This document shows positions 51,317-60,246 of a stretch of DNA of 64,000 nucleotides, one piece after another. The stretch is from Virgibacillus_F flavescens (GTDB lineage: Bacteria > Bacillota > Bacilli > Bacillales > Amphibacillaceae): NCBI RefSeq assembly GCF_050574275.1, contig NZ_CP192260.1, positions 2,294,001 to 2,358,000 of the forward strand. The letters are read 5' to 3'. How positions within the stretch are numbered: position 1 is the stretch's first letter; every line of letters begins with the position of its first letter. The position numbers were made by a program, and so were the translations under genes. The notes beneath the pieces were generated by a model that was not told the origin of the DNA, made no database searches, and saw nothing but the letters and a program-made list of their open reading frames with translations.

Positions 51317-51423
51317 TTTTATTCCTCCAGTTACAAAACACTCTCATTCATTGTAAAACGGAAGCTAGCACAATTCAACTATTGACAATAACCATATAAA
51401 TTTTTCTGAAGAGGTGCTACTAA

Positions 51424-52488
51424 ATGCTACTTGAAGGAGTAATATTAAAAAGCAGTCTGCAATTTAATCAAAATCGGACTAGTTCAGCAATTTATCATCT
51501 ACTAACTGGAAAAAAATCTATACAAACTGTTCAGGATGCACATATCTATCAATTAAAGAAATTTTATGGAATCTACAGATCGTTGTACATGAAGGATTTT
51601 GACAAGGCTTTAAATAAGTTACATGCTGCGGGATTATTGATAATCGCAGAAGATAAGAGCATTATCGTAACACCAAGTGGAATAAATTGGTTAAATAACC
51701 ATTACGAAAAGCTCAAACTTAATTATTTTAATGGAATATTTTATCATGCTTCTTCTCAAGTCTTCTATGATCGGCTGCTTTTACTAGTTCAAACATTGTC
51801 CAACAGTTGTAATAAACATTACTCGTTTATTCCAATTATTGATAATCCGACTATTTCTAATTGGGTCAGGGCTGTTTATTCAAGACTAGGCATGAAAAGA
51901 GAGAATTATTTCAGTAAATTGTATGAAGATCTTCAAAACTTGCTAGTTAACCTAACCGATGAAGAAGCATCTATTTATGTCGACCGACTTACAGGATATA
52001 ATCAATACGGGATGAGCAAGGATCAATTAGCACATTTCTATCAGAAAGAAAAATTGGATATTTCCATTTTGCTAGAGCGAATCAACCACACGATCTTACA
52101 TATAATTCATCAAAACCCAAAACAGTATCCAGCTATTAAATTAATTTTAATCGATCTGACAAACAAACAATTTATAACGAACTCTGCTAGGCAAACGTAT
52201 CAATTATTAATGGAAAATTATTCACTGAGTGAAATTGGAGAAAAGAGACGATTAAAGAAAAATACCGTTTATGACCATGTTGTGGAAGTAGCGCTTTTCA
52301 CTCATGACTTCCCTGTATCGAAATATGTTTCGGAAGCTCATCAGGAACAGATTTTGGAAGCAGTAAAATTGGATAAAACATATAAATTGAAAACGATAAA
52401 AGAAAACGTTGAGCCTAATATCAGCTATTTTCAAATACGATTAATGCTGGCAACCATTCAAAATGTAGGTGAAAAAAATGAACAGTAG
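51424..52488 (+). CDS. ypbB: YpbB family protein with C-terminal helix-turn-helix
   Basis: A 354-residue cytoplasmic protein matching YpbB. Its C-terminal region has a helix-turn-helix (NYSLSEIGEKRRLKKNTVYDHVVEVAL) of the kind fused to RecQ-type helicases. It overlaps recQ by 11 bases, so it probably acts with that helicase. Its activity is unknown. The ATG follows GAGGTGC with 6 bases of spacing. A TTGACA is seen 42 bases upstream without a well-placed -10. Confidence 0.87.
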   Translation: MLLEGVILKSSLQFNQNRTSSAIYHLLTGKKSIQTVQDAHIYQLKKFYGIYRSLYMKDFDKALNKLHAAGLLIIAEDKSIIVTPSGINWLNNHYEKLKLNYFNGIFYHASSQVFYDRLLLLVQTLSNSCNKHYSFIPIIDNPTISNWVRAVYSRLGMKRENYFSKLYEDLQNLLVNLTDEEASIYVDRLTGYNQYGMSKDQLAHFYQKEKLDISILLERINHTILHIIHQNPKQYPAIKLILIDLTNKQFITNSARQTYQLLMENYSLSEIGEKRRLKKNTVYDHVVEVALFTHDFPVSKYVSEAHQEQILEAVKLDKTYKLKTIKENVEPNISYFQIRLMLATIQNVGEKNEQ

Positions 52489-54031
52489 AATAAATACTGA
52501 CCTTTCTCTGGAAGAATCTTTAAACCATTATTTCGGTTTTACTGAGTTTAAGTCTGGTCAAAAGGAAATAATAAGAGATGTATTAGCTGGAAGAGACGTC
52601 CTGGGAATTCTTCCAACTGGTATGGGTAAATCATTATGCTATCAATTGCCTGCCAAGCTGTTACCCGGTACTACAATTGTTGTTTCACCCTTAATTTCGC
52701 TTATGATCGATCAAGTAAAACAACTTAAAGCGTCCAATTTTAAAGAGGTTGTCGCGTTGAATAGCTTTATGGATCCTATTGAAAGAAAGAAAGTATACCA
52801 GCGATTACAGAGCTATAAATTAATTTATGTATCTCCTGAACTTTTGCAGCATGACGAATTACTCGATTATTTAAAACAGATACAGATAAGCTTATTCGTT
52901 GTGGACGAAGCACATTGCATATCCCAGTGGGGTCACGATTTTCGACCTGATTATTTAAGGCTAAGTGACAAGCTTGTAGAATTCAACAATCCGCCATTAC
53001 TCGCATTAAGTGCTACTGCTCCCTTCGAGGTTCAACAGGATATAAAAAAAGTGTTACATCGTCCAAACATGATTAACCATATATTTCCAATGGACAGAGA
53101 GAATATTATCTTTTCGGTGAAAAAAGTTGAGAATGAACAGGATAAAAATGAAATGATAAATCAACTTTTTAATCGAATTCGTATTCCTACGATAATTTAT
53201 TTTTCCAGTAGGATGGCAACTGAACAATTGACAAGTTTTTTATTACGTAAGCATCCTATGTTACGTGTTGCCTTTTATCATGGCGGAATGGATACCATTG
53301 ACCGTATCCAGGTTCAACAGCAGTTTATGAATAACCAGCTAGATGTAATATGCTGCACAAGTGCTTTTGGTATGGGTATAAACAAAAAAGATATCAGATT
53401 AATCATACATTATCACTTTCCTTTACAATTAGAATCATTTATTCAAGAAGTAGGAAGAGCCGGCAGGGATGGAAAGAAAAGTGTCAGCCTGCTGCTCTAT
53501 ACAGATTATGATCATTTGCTGCCAGCGAAACTCATGAAAAATGAGCTTCCTAAGGAGCAGGAGCTCATTTATGCATTTAACCAACTTTATATTCTGTACA
53601 AGCAGAATAAAAAATTACCTTATGATCAAGCAGAGCGTGAAAGGATTTTTAATTTAACTGAAATTCAGTGGAAATTTTTGCACTACCAATTTGAAAATCA
53701 TGGTATTATAAAAGGAAATCAAATTATCTTTCAAGAAGATGGTTGGAGAAATAGTTTGACTGATATCAAACGTTTTATTGAAGATAGACTCCTTACTAAA
53801 GAAAAAAAGCTAGGTGAGATGATTAGTTGGATTGCTACAGAAAACTGTTTGAGGGAAAAGTTGTACCAAGGCTTTCAGGCAAACTATACAGTTCCAGTTC
53901 ACGATTGCTGCAGCAATTGTGGATTCACTATAGAAAATTGGGAGCTGCAACCCAATACTATACCAAACAGCCCGGCAACTTGGGAAACAAAGTTGCAGGC
54001 GTTATTTAATACTGGGGATAATAATGCGTAA
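52478..54031 (+). CDS. recQ: ATP-dependent DNA helicase, RecQ family
   Basis: A 517-residue RecQ-type helicase. Helicase motifs are visible: Walker A GILPTGMGKSLCYQLP, motif II VVDEAHCISQWGHDFR, motif III LALSATA, then YHGGMD and the motif VI region VGRAGRDG. The zinc/winged-helix part is short, and the HRDC domain is lacking, as in Bacillus RecQ of the ypbC type. The start is set at ATG because AGGTGA lies 6 bases before it; a GTG inside that site is rejected. Translation is coupled to ypbB and to ypbD (8-base overlap). Confidence 0.92.
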   Translation: MNSRINTDLSLEESLNHYFGFTEFKSGQKEIIRDVLAGRDVLGILPTGMGKSLCYQLPAKLLPGTTIVVSPLISLMIDQVKQLKASNFKEVVALNSFMDPIERKKVYQRLQSYKLIYVSPELLQHDELLDYLKQIQISLFVVDEAHCISQWGHDFRPDYLRLSDKLVEFNNPPLLALSATAPFEVQQDIKKVLHRPNMINHIFPMDRENIIFSVKKVENEQDKNEMINQLFNRIRIPTIIYFSSRMATEQLTSFLLRKHPMLRVAFYHGGMDTIDRIQVQQQFMNNQLDVICCTSAFGMGINKKDIRLIIHYHFPLQLESFIQEVGRAGRDGKKSVSLLLYTDYDHLLPAKLMKNELPKEQELIYAFNQLYILYKQNKKLPYDQAERERIFNLTEIQWKFLHYQFENHGIIKGNQIIFQEDGWRNSLTDIKRFIEDRLLTKEKKLGEMISWIATENCLREKLYQGFQANYTVPVHDCCSNCGFTIENWELQPNTIPNSPATWETKLQALFNTGDNNA

Positions 54032-54608
54032 TCAGAGCAAGATTATTAATGAATTAACTGACTATGAACTGAAGGTACAGCTGGTAATTTCTCAATTAAT
54101 TTTAATCATAACTAGTATCATAATGAGTTATTTTTTATTCGAATCATTTTTACAATGGACAGACTACTTTATATTTTCTTACTCTGAAATATTTTATTTT
54201 GGCGTCATCCCTGGGTTAATTATTGTCTTAATAGATTTAATTTGTATTCGTGTATTTCCAAAGAAGTTTTATGATGACGGAGGAATAAATCAACGAATCT
54301 TTGAAAATCGGTCCGTTAGCGAGATATTTTTAATAGCGTTTCTGGTAGCTGTAGCGGAAGAATTATTATTTAGGGGAGTAATACAAACAACTTTCGGATA
54401 TATAATTGCAAGTACGCTATTTGCGCTTATTCATTTTCGATATTTAAAAAAACCAGTGTTGCTTCTTTCGATTCTGTTTATCAGTTTCTATATTGGATAT
54501 CTGTTTGTACTAACAGAAAACCTGTTGGTAACTATAATAGCCCATTTCATTGTCGATTTTATTCTGGGATTAGTCATTCGTTTTTCAAAAAAGAGGTGGA
54601 TTATATGA
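54024..54608 (+). CDS. ypbD: CPBP-family intramembrane metalloprotease (YpbD)
   Basis: A 194-residue membrane protein with about five helices. The CPBP/Abi motif EELLFRGVIQ holds the paired glutamates. The second motif FALIHFRY carries a conserved histidine, and HFIVDFILG the last. Proteins of this family cut membrane-bound substrates, such as prenylated CAAX proteins in eukaryotes; the substrate here is unknown. Its start overlaps the end of recQ by 8 bases, and its end overlaps the next gene by 4. Confidence 0.88.
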   Translation: MRNQSKIINELTDYELKVQLVISQLILIITSIIMSYFLFESFLQWTDYFIFSYSEIFYFGVIPGLIIVLIDLICIRVFPKKFYDDGGINQRIFENRSVSEIFLIAFLVAVAEELLFRGVIQTTFGYIIASTLFALIHFRYLKKPVLLLSILFISFYIGYLFVLTENLLVTIIAHFIVDFILGLVIRFSKKRWII

Positions 54609-54946
54609 GCGATAAGCATACGAAACAAGATGATCAGGCTGCTGAGCTTCGTAAATTGTTCAATGAAGTACAGGGAAATTCAATGAATGATTTAGAGGAT
54701 GAGGAAAAACAGGAAGCTGAAACGGAAAATGAATTAAACGAAACATTTGAGACTGCTCGAAAAATTGATACGTTAGACCTTCCGCCAAGAAAAGAAGTGC
54801 ACAGCCAAAGAAAAAAACGGACAAGATTAAAGATGAGCAAACCACTTTTGCGATTCAGTGCATTTATTTTAATCTTAATTCTAGTTATATTTGCAGTGTT
54901 TTATGTATGGGGAGATGAACTTTTACAGCTCCCACTAAATCTCTAA
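54605..54946 (+). CDS. short single-pass membrane protein at the ypbE position
   Basis: A 113-residue protein with a charged, acidic cytoplasmic N-terminus (about 1-80, predicted helical) and one membrane helix near 82-103 (FSAFILILILVIFAVFYVW), ending soon after. It occupies the place of B. subtilis ypbE, which is about twice as long and has a LysM domain; that domain is absent here. Whether this is a shortened YpbE or an unrelated protein is unclear. GAGGTGG precedes the ATG. Confidence 0.6.
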   Translation: MSDKHTKQDDQAAELRKLFNEVQGNSMNDLEDEEKQEAETENELNETFETARKIDTLDLPPRKEVHSQRKKRTRLKMSKPLLRFSAFILILILVIFAVFYVWGDELLQLPLNL

Positions 54947-54950
54947 GAGT

Positions 54951-54982
54951 AAAGAGTGTCACATTATAGCGTGACACTCTTT
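54951..54982. terminator. bidirectional terminator between ypbE-like gene and cotJC
   Basis: A 12-bp perfect stem (AAAGAGTGTCAC / GTGACACTCTTT) with an 8-base loop lies between convergent genes. Confidence 0.87.
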
Positions 54983-54985
54983 GCC

Positions 54986-55555
54986 TTAAAATATTTTTTT
55001 ACGGTCTCGTTCGTCCTTCAATATTTCTACTGCCTCCCTAAAACGCATCGAGTGAATTATTTCGCGTTCTCTTAAAAAACTCAGACTGTCATTAAGGTCC
55101 GGATCGTCGCTCATATTAATAATCCATTGGTAAGTAGCACGAGCTTTTTCTTCAGCAGCAATATCTTCATACAAATCAGCAATTGGGTCGCCCTTTGCCT
55201 GAATATACGTTGCCGTCCATGGCGCGCCAGCAGCATTGTGGTAAAATAATGCTTTATCATGGTTGACGTAATGAGCTTCAAGTCCTGCTTCCTTAATTTG
55301 TTCAGGTGTTGCATCTTTCATTAACTTGTAGATCATTGTAGCAATCATTTCAAGGTGTGCAAACTCTTCTGTACCAATATCATTCAATAGACCAACTACT
55401 TTATCAGGTATCGTATATCGCTGATTTAGATAGCGTAAAGCAGCTGATAACTCTCCGTCAGCACCTCCATACTGTTCGATTAGATACTTCGCAAGGCGAG
55501 GATTACATTCACTAACTTTAACAGGGTACTGTAATTTTTTTTCATAATACCACAC
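54986..55555 (-). CDS. cotJC: spore coat protein CotJC (manganese catalase-like)
   Basis: A 189-residue ferritin-like protein of the manganese catalase family, present in the spore coat. Metal-binding carboxylates and histidines occur in IGTEEFAHLEM, AAEEKARATYQW and EIIHSMRF. It is the last gene of the cotJ operon. An AGGGAAG-type site precedes the ATG. Family knowledge places it in the coat, made in the mother cell under sigma-E; whether it destroys peroxide here is untested. Confidence 0.94.
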   Translation of the reverse strand: MWYYEKKLQYPVKVSECNPRLAKYLIEQYGGADGELSAALRYLNQRYTIPDKVVGLLNDIGTEEFAHLEMIATMIYKLMKDATPEQIKEAGLEAHYVNHDKALFYHNAAGAPWTATYIQAKGDPIADLYEDIAAEEKARATYQWIINMSDDPDLNDSLSFLREREIIHSMRFREAVEILKDERDRKKIF

Positions 55556-55597
55556 GAATACTTCCCTCCTATTCAGTCGCTAGTAAATAGAAATTTA

Positions 55598-55861
55598 TTA
55601 AACCTGCCATGGCCATGGAGGATCATCCCAGTCCCAGGGATAATTGGAATAACTTTTTCCAAAGTTCATCAGTGGACCGAATTTCTTTTCGAATACATTT
55701 TTGAGTTCCTTGCTTTTCTTTACATTCATGTTGTACTGTTCGATTGCATCAAAATCATCGTTATGAGTATCAAGATAAAGATTTAGTTCCACCAGTACAA
55801 AATCGACTTTCTGTATTTCCTCCAGTAATTGGTAATACTCTGGAGGCATTGTTTTATTCAT
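55598..55861 (-). CDS. cotJB: spore coat protein CotJB
   Basis: An 87-residue coat-associated protein with the conserved PPEYYQLLEEIQKVDFVLVE start and a C-terminal tail rich in Trp/Pro/Asp (YPWDWDDPPWPW), both typical of CotJB. The ATG is 6 bases after GAGGTG on the minus strand; the open frame before it lies over cotJA in another frame. It overlaps the cotJA end by 8 bases, so the two are coupled. Confidence 0.93.
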   Translation of the reverse strand: MNKTMPPEYYQLLEEIQKVDFVLVELNLYLDTHNDDFDAIEQYNMNVKKSKELKNVFEKKFGPLMNFGKSYSNYPWDWDDPPWPWQV

Positions 55862-56084
55862 CTGAATCACCTCTTTTTCCTTTATGTGGATTCGGATATG
55901 GACTGTAAAGATCTGGCCACAACGTTCCATGAAATAATGCTGCCTCCGGTTCAAACTGTGCTAATCCAGGAGGTTGGAAGGTAATGTATAATTGTGGAGG
56001 TGTAGAGTAGCTTTTTACTCTGATTGGCGGGCATGGATCATATGGACTAATGTATGGCTCCCAGTACTTAAATTGAGTAAACAT
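55854..56084 (-). CDS. cotJA: spore coat protein CotJA
   Basis: A 76-residue proline- and tyrosine-rich protein (YWEPYISPYDPCPPIRVKSY, TFQPPGLAQFEPEAAL) matching CotJA, which is needed to assemble CotJC into the coat. It is the first gene of cotJABC. AAAGGAGAA precedes the ATG. A sigma-E-like promoter lies 38 bases upstream. Confidence 0.93.
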   Translation of the reverse strand: MFTQFKYWEPYISPYDPCPPIRVKSYSTPPQLYITFQPPGLAQFEPEAALFHGTLWPDLYSPYPNPHKGKRGDSDE

Positions 56085-56121
56085 ACGATTCTCCTTTCGC
56101 GGTTTAAATCATATCAACTTA

Positions 56122-56151
56122 TATGTATGAAAGATTGGATTTGTCCTATTC
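56122..56151 (-). promoter_or_regulatory. candidate sigma-E promoter of cotJABC
   Basis: On the minus strand GAATAGG (similar to the sigma-E -35 kmATATT) and CATACATA (close to the -10 CATACAmT) are 15 bases apart. The cotJ operon is sigma-E-dependent in B. subtilis. Confidence 0.55.
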
Positions 56152-56195
56152 AGTTCGCTTATAAATATTTAATATTTAATGAAGAGAGGTCTGTT

Positions 56196-56975
56196 ATGAG
56201 CATGTTTTTTGGCATAGTTGGAATTACAGGGTTATTAATAGTTTTTTATATGGTTTATTTAGCACATCATGATACAATAGATCATCGTAATGTTTTGGAC
56301 GATAGAATTCCCGATGAATTTGAGTTATTTAAACTATTTTTTATTTCAGATATACATCGAAGAAAAATAAAGGAATCGACTTTAAATAAAATCGATGAAG
56401 AAATCGACATCATAATAATTGGCGGAGACTTGAAGGAAAAGGGTGTTCCTCTAGAAAGAGTTGCAAATAATTTGGATCTGTTGAATAAATGGAACAAACC
56501 AATTTATTTTGTCTGGGGAAACAATGATTATGAAGAAGACCCTGAAGCATTATACTGGTTACTTAAAGATAAAAATGTCATTCTATTGGCGAATGAAGCT
56601 GTGTCTTTGCAATCAGGAAATAATAAAACCACTCTTAATCTTGTTGGACTTGACTGCTGTAAATATAAAGAAGCTAGGTTCGACTTAGCGTTAAACGAAA
56701 TATATGATGGTTATACAATTTTAGTCACACATGCTCCGAGTTCGTTTTATGAGTTGTCAGAAAAAGATAAAAACGATGCACAATTAGTATTGGCAGGACA
56801 TACACATGGCGGTCAGATAAGAATATTCGGGTTTGGCATGTATGAAAGTGGAGGATTTAAAAAGATAGGAAAAACATCTGTATTAGTTAGTGAAGGTTAT
56901 GGATACACTAGACTACCGTTTCGTTTAGGAACTAAATCTGAATGTCATGTAGTAACATTTAAGCAAAAAACGTAA
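56196..56975 (+). CDS. ypbG: membrane-anchored metallophosphoesterase (YpbG)
   Basis: A 259-residue calcineurin-like phosphoesterase with an N-terminal membrane helix (about 3-22). The metal-binding motifs are SDIH, IIGGDLKEKG, WGNNDY, THAP and GHTHGGQ, all intact. The substrate is unknown. The ATG follows GAGAGGT; the open frame runs 68 codons further upstream across cotJA on the other strand, but that part has no ribosome site and looks non-coding. It lies divergent from cotJ, the same neighbour as in B. subtilis. Confidence 0.88.
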   Translation: MSMFFGIVGITGLLIVFYMVYLAHHDTIDHRNVLDDRIPDEFELFKLFFISDIHRRKIKESTLNKIDEEIDIIIIGGDLKEKGVPLERVANNLDLLNKWNKPIYFVWGNNDYEEDPEALYWLLKDKNVILLANEAVSLQSGNNKTTLNLVGLDCCKYKEARFDLALNEIYDGYTILVTHAPSSFYELSEKDKNDAQLVLAGHTHGGQIRIFGFGMYESGGFKKIGKTSVLVSEGYGYTRLPFRLGTKSECHVVTFKQKT

Positions 56976-57075
56976 AGAGTATGTGCAATAAACACTTTAG
57001 TTGCATATAGTAATACAAGAAACTAAACATGGTTATAAATGCACCACATACTAGTGTGCTAAGGGGGTTCTGTAA

Positions 57076-57654
57076 ATGCGAATAGAGCGCATATCAAACG
57101 ATCAATTCACGATATTTTTAACCTTTGATGACCTAATTGAACGTGGCTTTACTACCCAGGAACTGTGGAGTGATGTTAAAAATGCGGGAAATTTATTCAG
57201 TGATATGATGTATGAGGCAAGTAGTGAACTTGGAATTGAGCTAGAAGGTATGCTTTTGGTACACGTGCATTTAATGCAGGCTCAAGGGATGCATGTTTAT
57301 GTTACACAGAAAATAGAACACACTGATTGGGATGAGGATTTTATCGAGATGAAAGTTACATTAGATGAAAGCAACGAATTGATATTTTCTTTTCAGGAAT
57401 TTGATGATTTGATACAGGTTGCCACTTATTTAGCTAATGTTTCAATTTCAGGTGGAAAAGTTTATTTTATGAATGATCGTTATTATATTCTGCTACAGGA
57501 CGCAGAGTTGAATATGACACATAAAGAAAATGTGATCGCAATATTGTCTGAGTTTTCTTCACCGAGTATCGTGACGTCTGCTAGACTGAATGAGTACGGA
57601 AAAATAATTATGGAAAATAATGCAATTGATCGAATAATTGACCATTTCCACTAA
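57076..57654 (+). CDS. mecB: adapter protein MecB (YpbH, MecA paralogue)
   Basis: A 192-residue MecA-family adapter that delivers substrates to the ClpC ATPase. The N-terminal substrate-binding domain begins MRIERISNDQFTIFLTFDDL. The C-terminal ClpC-binding domain carries YILLQDAELN and the final NAIDRIIDHF. Position before gudB marks it as YpbH/MecB rather than MecA, which is encoded near spx in relatives. AAGGGGG precedes the ATG. Confidence 0.9.
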   Translation: MRIERISNDQFTIFLTFDDLIERGFTTQELWSDVKNAGNLFSDMMYEASSELGIELEGMLLVHVHLMQAQGMHVYVTQKIEHTDWDEDFIEMKVTLDESNELIFSFQEFDDLIQVATYLANVSISGGKVYFMNDRYYILLQDAELNMTHKENVIAILSEFSSPSIVTSARLNEYGKIIMENNAIDRIIDHFH

Positions 57655-57731
57655 GCAGAAATGAAATTTCGAAGATTACATGATATCGGTTTCATTTTTA
57701 GAAATTAATTGCAGAAAATAGCTTACTTTTA

Positions 57732-57759
57732 TTGCATATTTGTGATGAAAGTGTATACT
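57732..57759 (+). promoter_or_regulatory. candidate sigma-A promoter of gudB
   Basis: TTGCAT (57732-57737) and TATACT (57754-57759) are 16 bases apart, 57 bases before the start codon. Confidence 0.55.
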
Positions 57760-57816
57760 AATCACTGAGTACAGCAATATTTATTATAATGAGTAGATTT
57801 TCTAGGAGGTAAATTC

Positions 57817-59097
57817 ATGGTAGCCGATAAAGCAGCAGATTCTACTAATGATAAAAGCAGTAAAAATAACGTATTAACTTCAACAAGGACTGTTGTAAAA
57901 ACCGCTTTAGAAAAGTTAGGTTATCCTGATGAAGTATTTGAATTATTAAAAGAACCTATTCGAATGATGACAGTTAGAATACCCGTCAGAATGGATGATG
58001 GGTCAATGAAAATTTTCACAGGCTATCGCGCCCAGCACAATGATGCTGTTGGTCCAACAAAAGGTGGCATCAGATTTCATCCGGATGTTACAGAAACTGA
58101 AGTAAAAGCATTATCCATTTGGATGAGTTTAAAAGCAGGAATTGTTGATTTGCCATACGGTGGAGGTAAAGGCGGAATTGTGTGCGATCCTCGAGAGATG
58201 TCATTTCGTGAGTTAGAAGGAATTAGTCGTGGGTATGTACGAGCAATCAGTCAGATAGTTGGTCCAAACAAAGATATTCCAGCACCAGATGTATTTACCA
58301 ATTCACAAATCATGGCATGGATGATGGATGAATATAGCCGGATTGATGAATTTAACAGTCCTGGGTTTATTACAGGAAAGCCAATTGTGTTAGGTGGATC
58401 TCATGGTAGAGAATCAGCCACCGCAAAAGGTGTAACCATTTGTATCAACGAAGCTGCTAAGAAAAAGGGTATTGATGTAAAAGGCGCTAGAGTAGTTGTT
58501 CAGGGATTCGGAAATGCAGGAAGTTTCCTTTCTAAGTTTCTCCATGACGCTGGAGCAAAAGTAGTTGGTATTTCAGATGCTTATGGAGGACTGCATGATC
58601 CAGAAGGCCTGGACATTGATTATTTATTAGACAGACGCGACAGCTTTGGAACGGTCACGAAATTATTTGATAATACTATTACCAACAATGAACTGCTTGA
58701 GTTGGATTGTGACATCTTAGTTCCAGCTGCGGTAGAGAATCAAATTACAGTGGATAACGCTCATGACATTAAAGCAACTATAGTAGTTGAGGCCGCCAAT
58801 GGACCAACTACATTAGAAGCTACAAAAATTCTGTCTGATCGAGGCATTCTGCTTGTACCAGATGTTCTTGCATCTGCTGGTGGTGTAACTGTATCTTATT
58901 TCGAATGGGTACAAAACAACCAGGGATACTACTGGGAAGAAGAAGAAATTGAAGAAAAACTCAATAAAATCATGGTGAAAGCTTTTAACTCTATCTATAA
59001 CACTGCCGAAACTAGACGTGTTGATATGCGGTTAGCTGCATATATGATTGGTGTAAGGAAAATGGCTGAAGCTTCCAGATTCCGCGGTTGGGTTTAA
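57817..59097 (+). CDS. gudB: NAD-specific glutamate dehydrogenase
   Basis: A 426-residue glutamate dehydrogenase that deaminates glutamate to 2-oxoglutarate. The catalytic lysine region is KAGIVDLPYGGGKGGI, substrate-binding residues are in TGYRAQHND and PAPDVFTN, and the NAD loop is GFGNAGSF. Length and gene order (mecB-gudB-ypdA) mark it as the GudB/YpcA orthologue. The coding sequence is intact, without the small duplication that inactivates GudB in B. subtilis 168. An AGGAGG site lies 7 bases before the ATG. Confidence 0.94.
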   Translation: MVADKAADSTNDKSSKNNVLTSTRTVVKTALEKLGYPDEVFELLKEPIRMMTVRIPVRMDDGSMKIFTGYRAQHNDAVGPTKGGIRFHPDVTETEVKALSIWMSLKAGIVDLPYGGGKGGIVCDPREMSFRELEGISRGYVRAISQIVGPNKDIPAPDVFTNSQIMAWMMDEYSRIDEFNSPGFITGKPIVLGGSHGRESATAKGVTICINEAAKKKGIDVKGARVVVQGFGNAGSFLSKFLHDAGAKVVGISDAYGGLHDPEGLDIDYLLDRRDSFGTVTKLFDNTITNNELLELDCDILVPAAVENQITVDNAHDIKATIVVEAANGPTTLEATKILSDRGILLVPDVLASAGGVTVSYFEWVQNNQGYYWEEEEIEEKLNKIMVKAFNSIYNTAETRRVDMRLAAYMIGVRKMAEASRFRGWV

Positions 59098-59130
59098 TAA
59101 TCGGAGCACGATGCTCGATTAACTGAAAAA

Positions 59131-59158
59131 ATTGTTTCGCCGATTCAGACGAAACAAT
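59131..59158 (+). terminator. hairpin downstream of gudB
   Basis: ATTGTTTCG pairs with CGAAACAAT around a 10-base loop. It lacks a T run and may stabilise the mRNA end or act with the terminator just after it. Confidence 0.5.
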
Positions 59159-59173
59159 CCGAAATAAATGACG

Positions 59174-59212
59174 AAAAAACTCTTATCATGTATAGTTAGA
59201 TAGGAGTTTTTT
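59174..59212 (+). terminator. intrinsic terminator of gudB
   Basis: AAAAAACTCTTATC pairs with GATAGGAGTTTTTT (one G-U) and ends in a T run. Confidence 0.85.
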
Positions 59213-59247
59213 CTTGTGTAAGCATTTAGTAAAGGAAGTGTTTTAGG

Positions 59248-60222
59248 TTGCAAAAAGAACATACCATTATCGTCGGTGGAGGTCCATGCGGCATGTCATG
59301 TGCTATTGAGTTACAAAATCATAATATAAAACCCTTAATTATTGAAAAGGAAAATATCGTAAATACGATTTATAACTTCCCTACACATCAAACATTCTTC
59401 AGTTCTAGTGAGAAGCTTGAAATTGGAAATGTTGCATTTATTACGGAAAACCAAAAGCCGGTGCGTAATCAAGCTTTAGCTTATTATAGATCGGTTGCTG
59501 AACGTGCGAAATTACGGGTGAATCCATACGAAAAAGTGTTAAAAATAGAGAAAAAGAACGCTAACTTTATTGTTACAACCAGCACTTCTGATCAAGTTAC
59601 TGAATATGAAGCAAAAAATGTAATCATTGCGACAGGTTATTACGATCAGCCGAATTATATGAACATTCCAGGAGAAAAATTAGATAAAGTCATGCATTAT
59701 TTTAAAGAAGCCCATCCATATTTTAATAAAAATGTCGTTGTAATTGGCGGGAAAAATTCTGCAGTTGACGCTACATTAGAACTTTATAAAGCAGGAGCAA
59801 ATATCACTGTGTTATATCGTGGAAATACTTATTCCAAAAGTGTAAAACCCTGGATATTACCTGAATTTGACGCGTTAGTACGTAAGGAAAAAGTGCAGAT
59901 GGAATTCAATGCAGAGGTTTCAGAAATAACAAAAGAGAAAGTATTTTATAAAGTGAATAATGAATTGAAATCCATTTCCAATGACTTTGTATTTGCAATG
60001 ACCGGGTACAAACCTGATCAGGATTTCCTTCAAGGTTCCGGGATCGAAATAAATGAACAAGACGGCCGACCGAAATTTAATGATAAAACCCTTGAAACGA
60101 ATGTTCCAGGTGTGTATATCGCAGGTGTAATTGCAGCAGGATATAATAATAACGAGATTTTTATTGAAAATGGTCGGCATCACGGTAAATTAATTGCAGA
60201 AGCAATAGTAAAGAATAATTAG
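59248..60222 (+). CDS. ypdA: bacillithiol disulfide reductase YpdA (Bdr)
   Basis: A 324-residue flavoprotein. The FAD-binding motif GGGPCGMSCAIEL is at 9-21 and the NADPH-binding motif VVIGGKNSAVDATLEL lies near 165-180. The C-terminal FVFAMTGYKPD and VPGVYIAGVIAAG complete the FAD site. YpdA reduces oxidised bacillithiol with NADPH; the cysteine at 13 in the GxGPCG loop is the conserved catalytic one. The TTG start has AAAGGAAG upstream at slightly long spacing. It follows the gudB terminator. Confidence 0.92.
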   Translation: MQKEHTIIVGGGPCGMSCAIELQNHNIKPLIIEKENIVNTIYNFPTHQTFFSSSEKLEIGNVAFITENQKPVRNQALAYYRSVAERAKLRVNPYEKVLKIEKKNANFIVTTSTSDQVTEYEAKNVIIATGYYDQPNYMNIPGEKLDKVMHYFKEAHPYFNKNVVVIGGKNSAVDATLELYKAGANITVLYRGNTYSKSVKPWILPEFDALVRKEKVQMEFNAEVSEITKEKVFYKVNNELKSISNDFVFAMTGYKPDQDFLQGSGIEINEQDGRPKFNDKTLETNVPGVYIAGVIAAGYNNNEIFIENGRHHGKLIAEAIVKNN

Positions 60223-60246
60223 AATTCTATATAGAGGAGGGGTTAT

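Noticed and set aside
55992..56195. 68-codon upstream extension of ypbG
   Set aside because: It crosses cotJA and its promoter on the other strand; GAGAGGT marks the downstream ATG as start.
57659..57697. Possible terminator after mecB (AAATGAAA…TTTCATTT)
   Set aside because: The loop is about 23 bases and the stem is all A-T except one pair, so it is unlikely to be stable.
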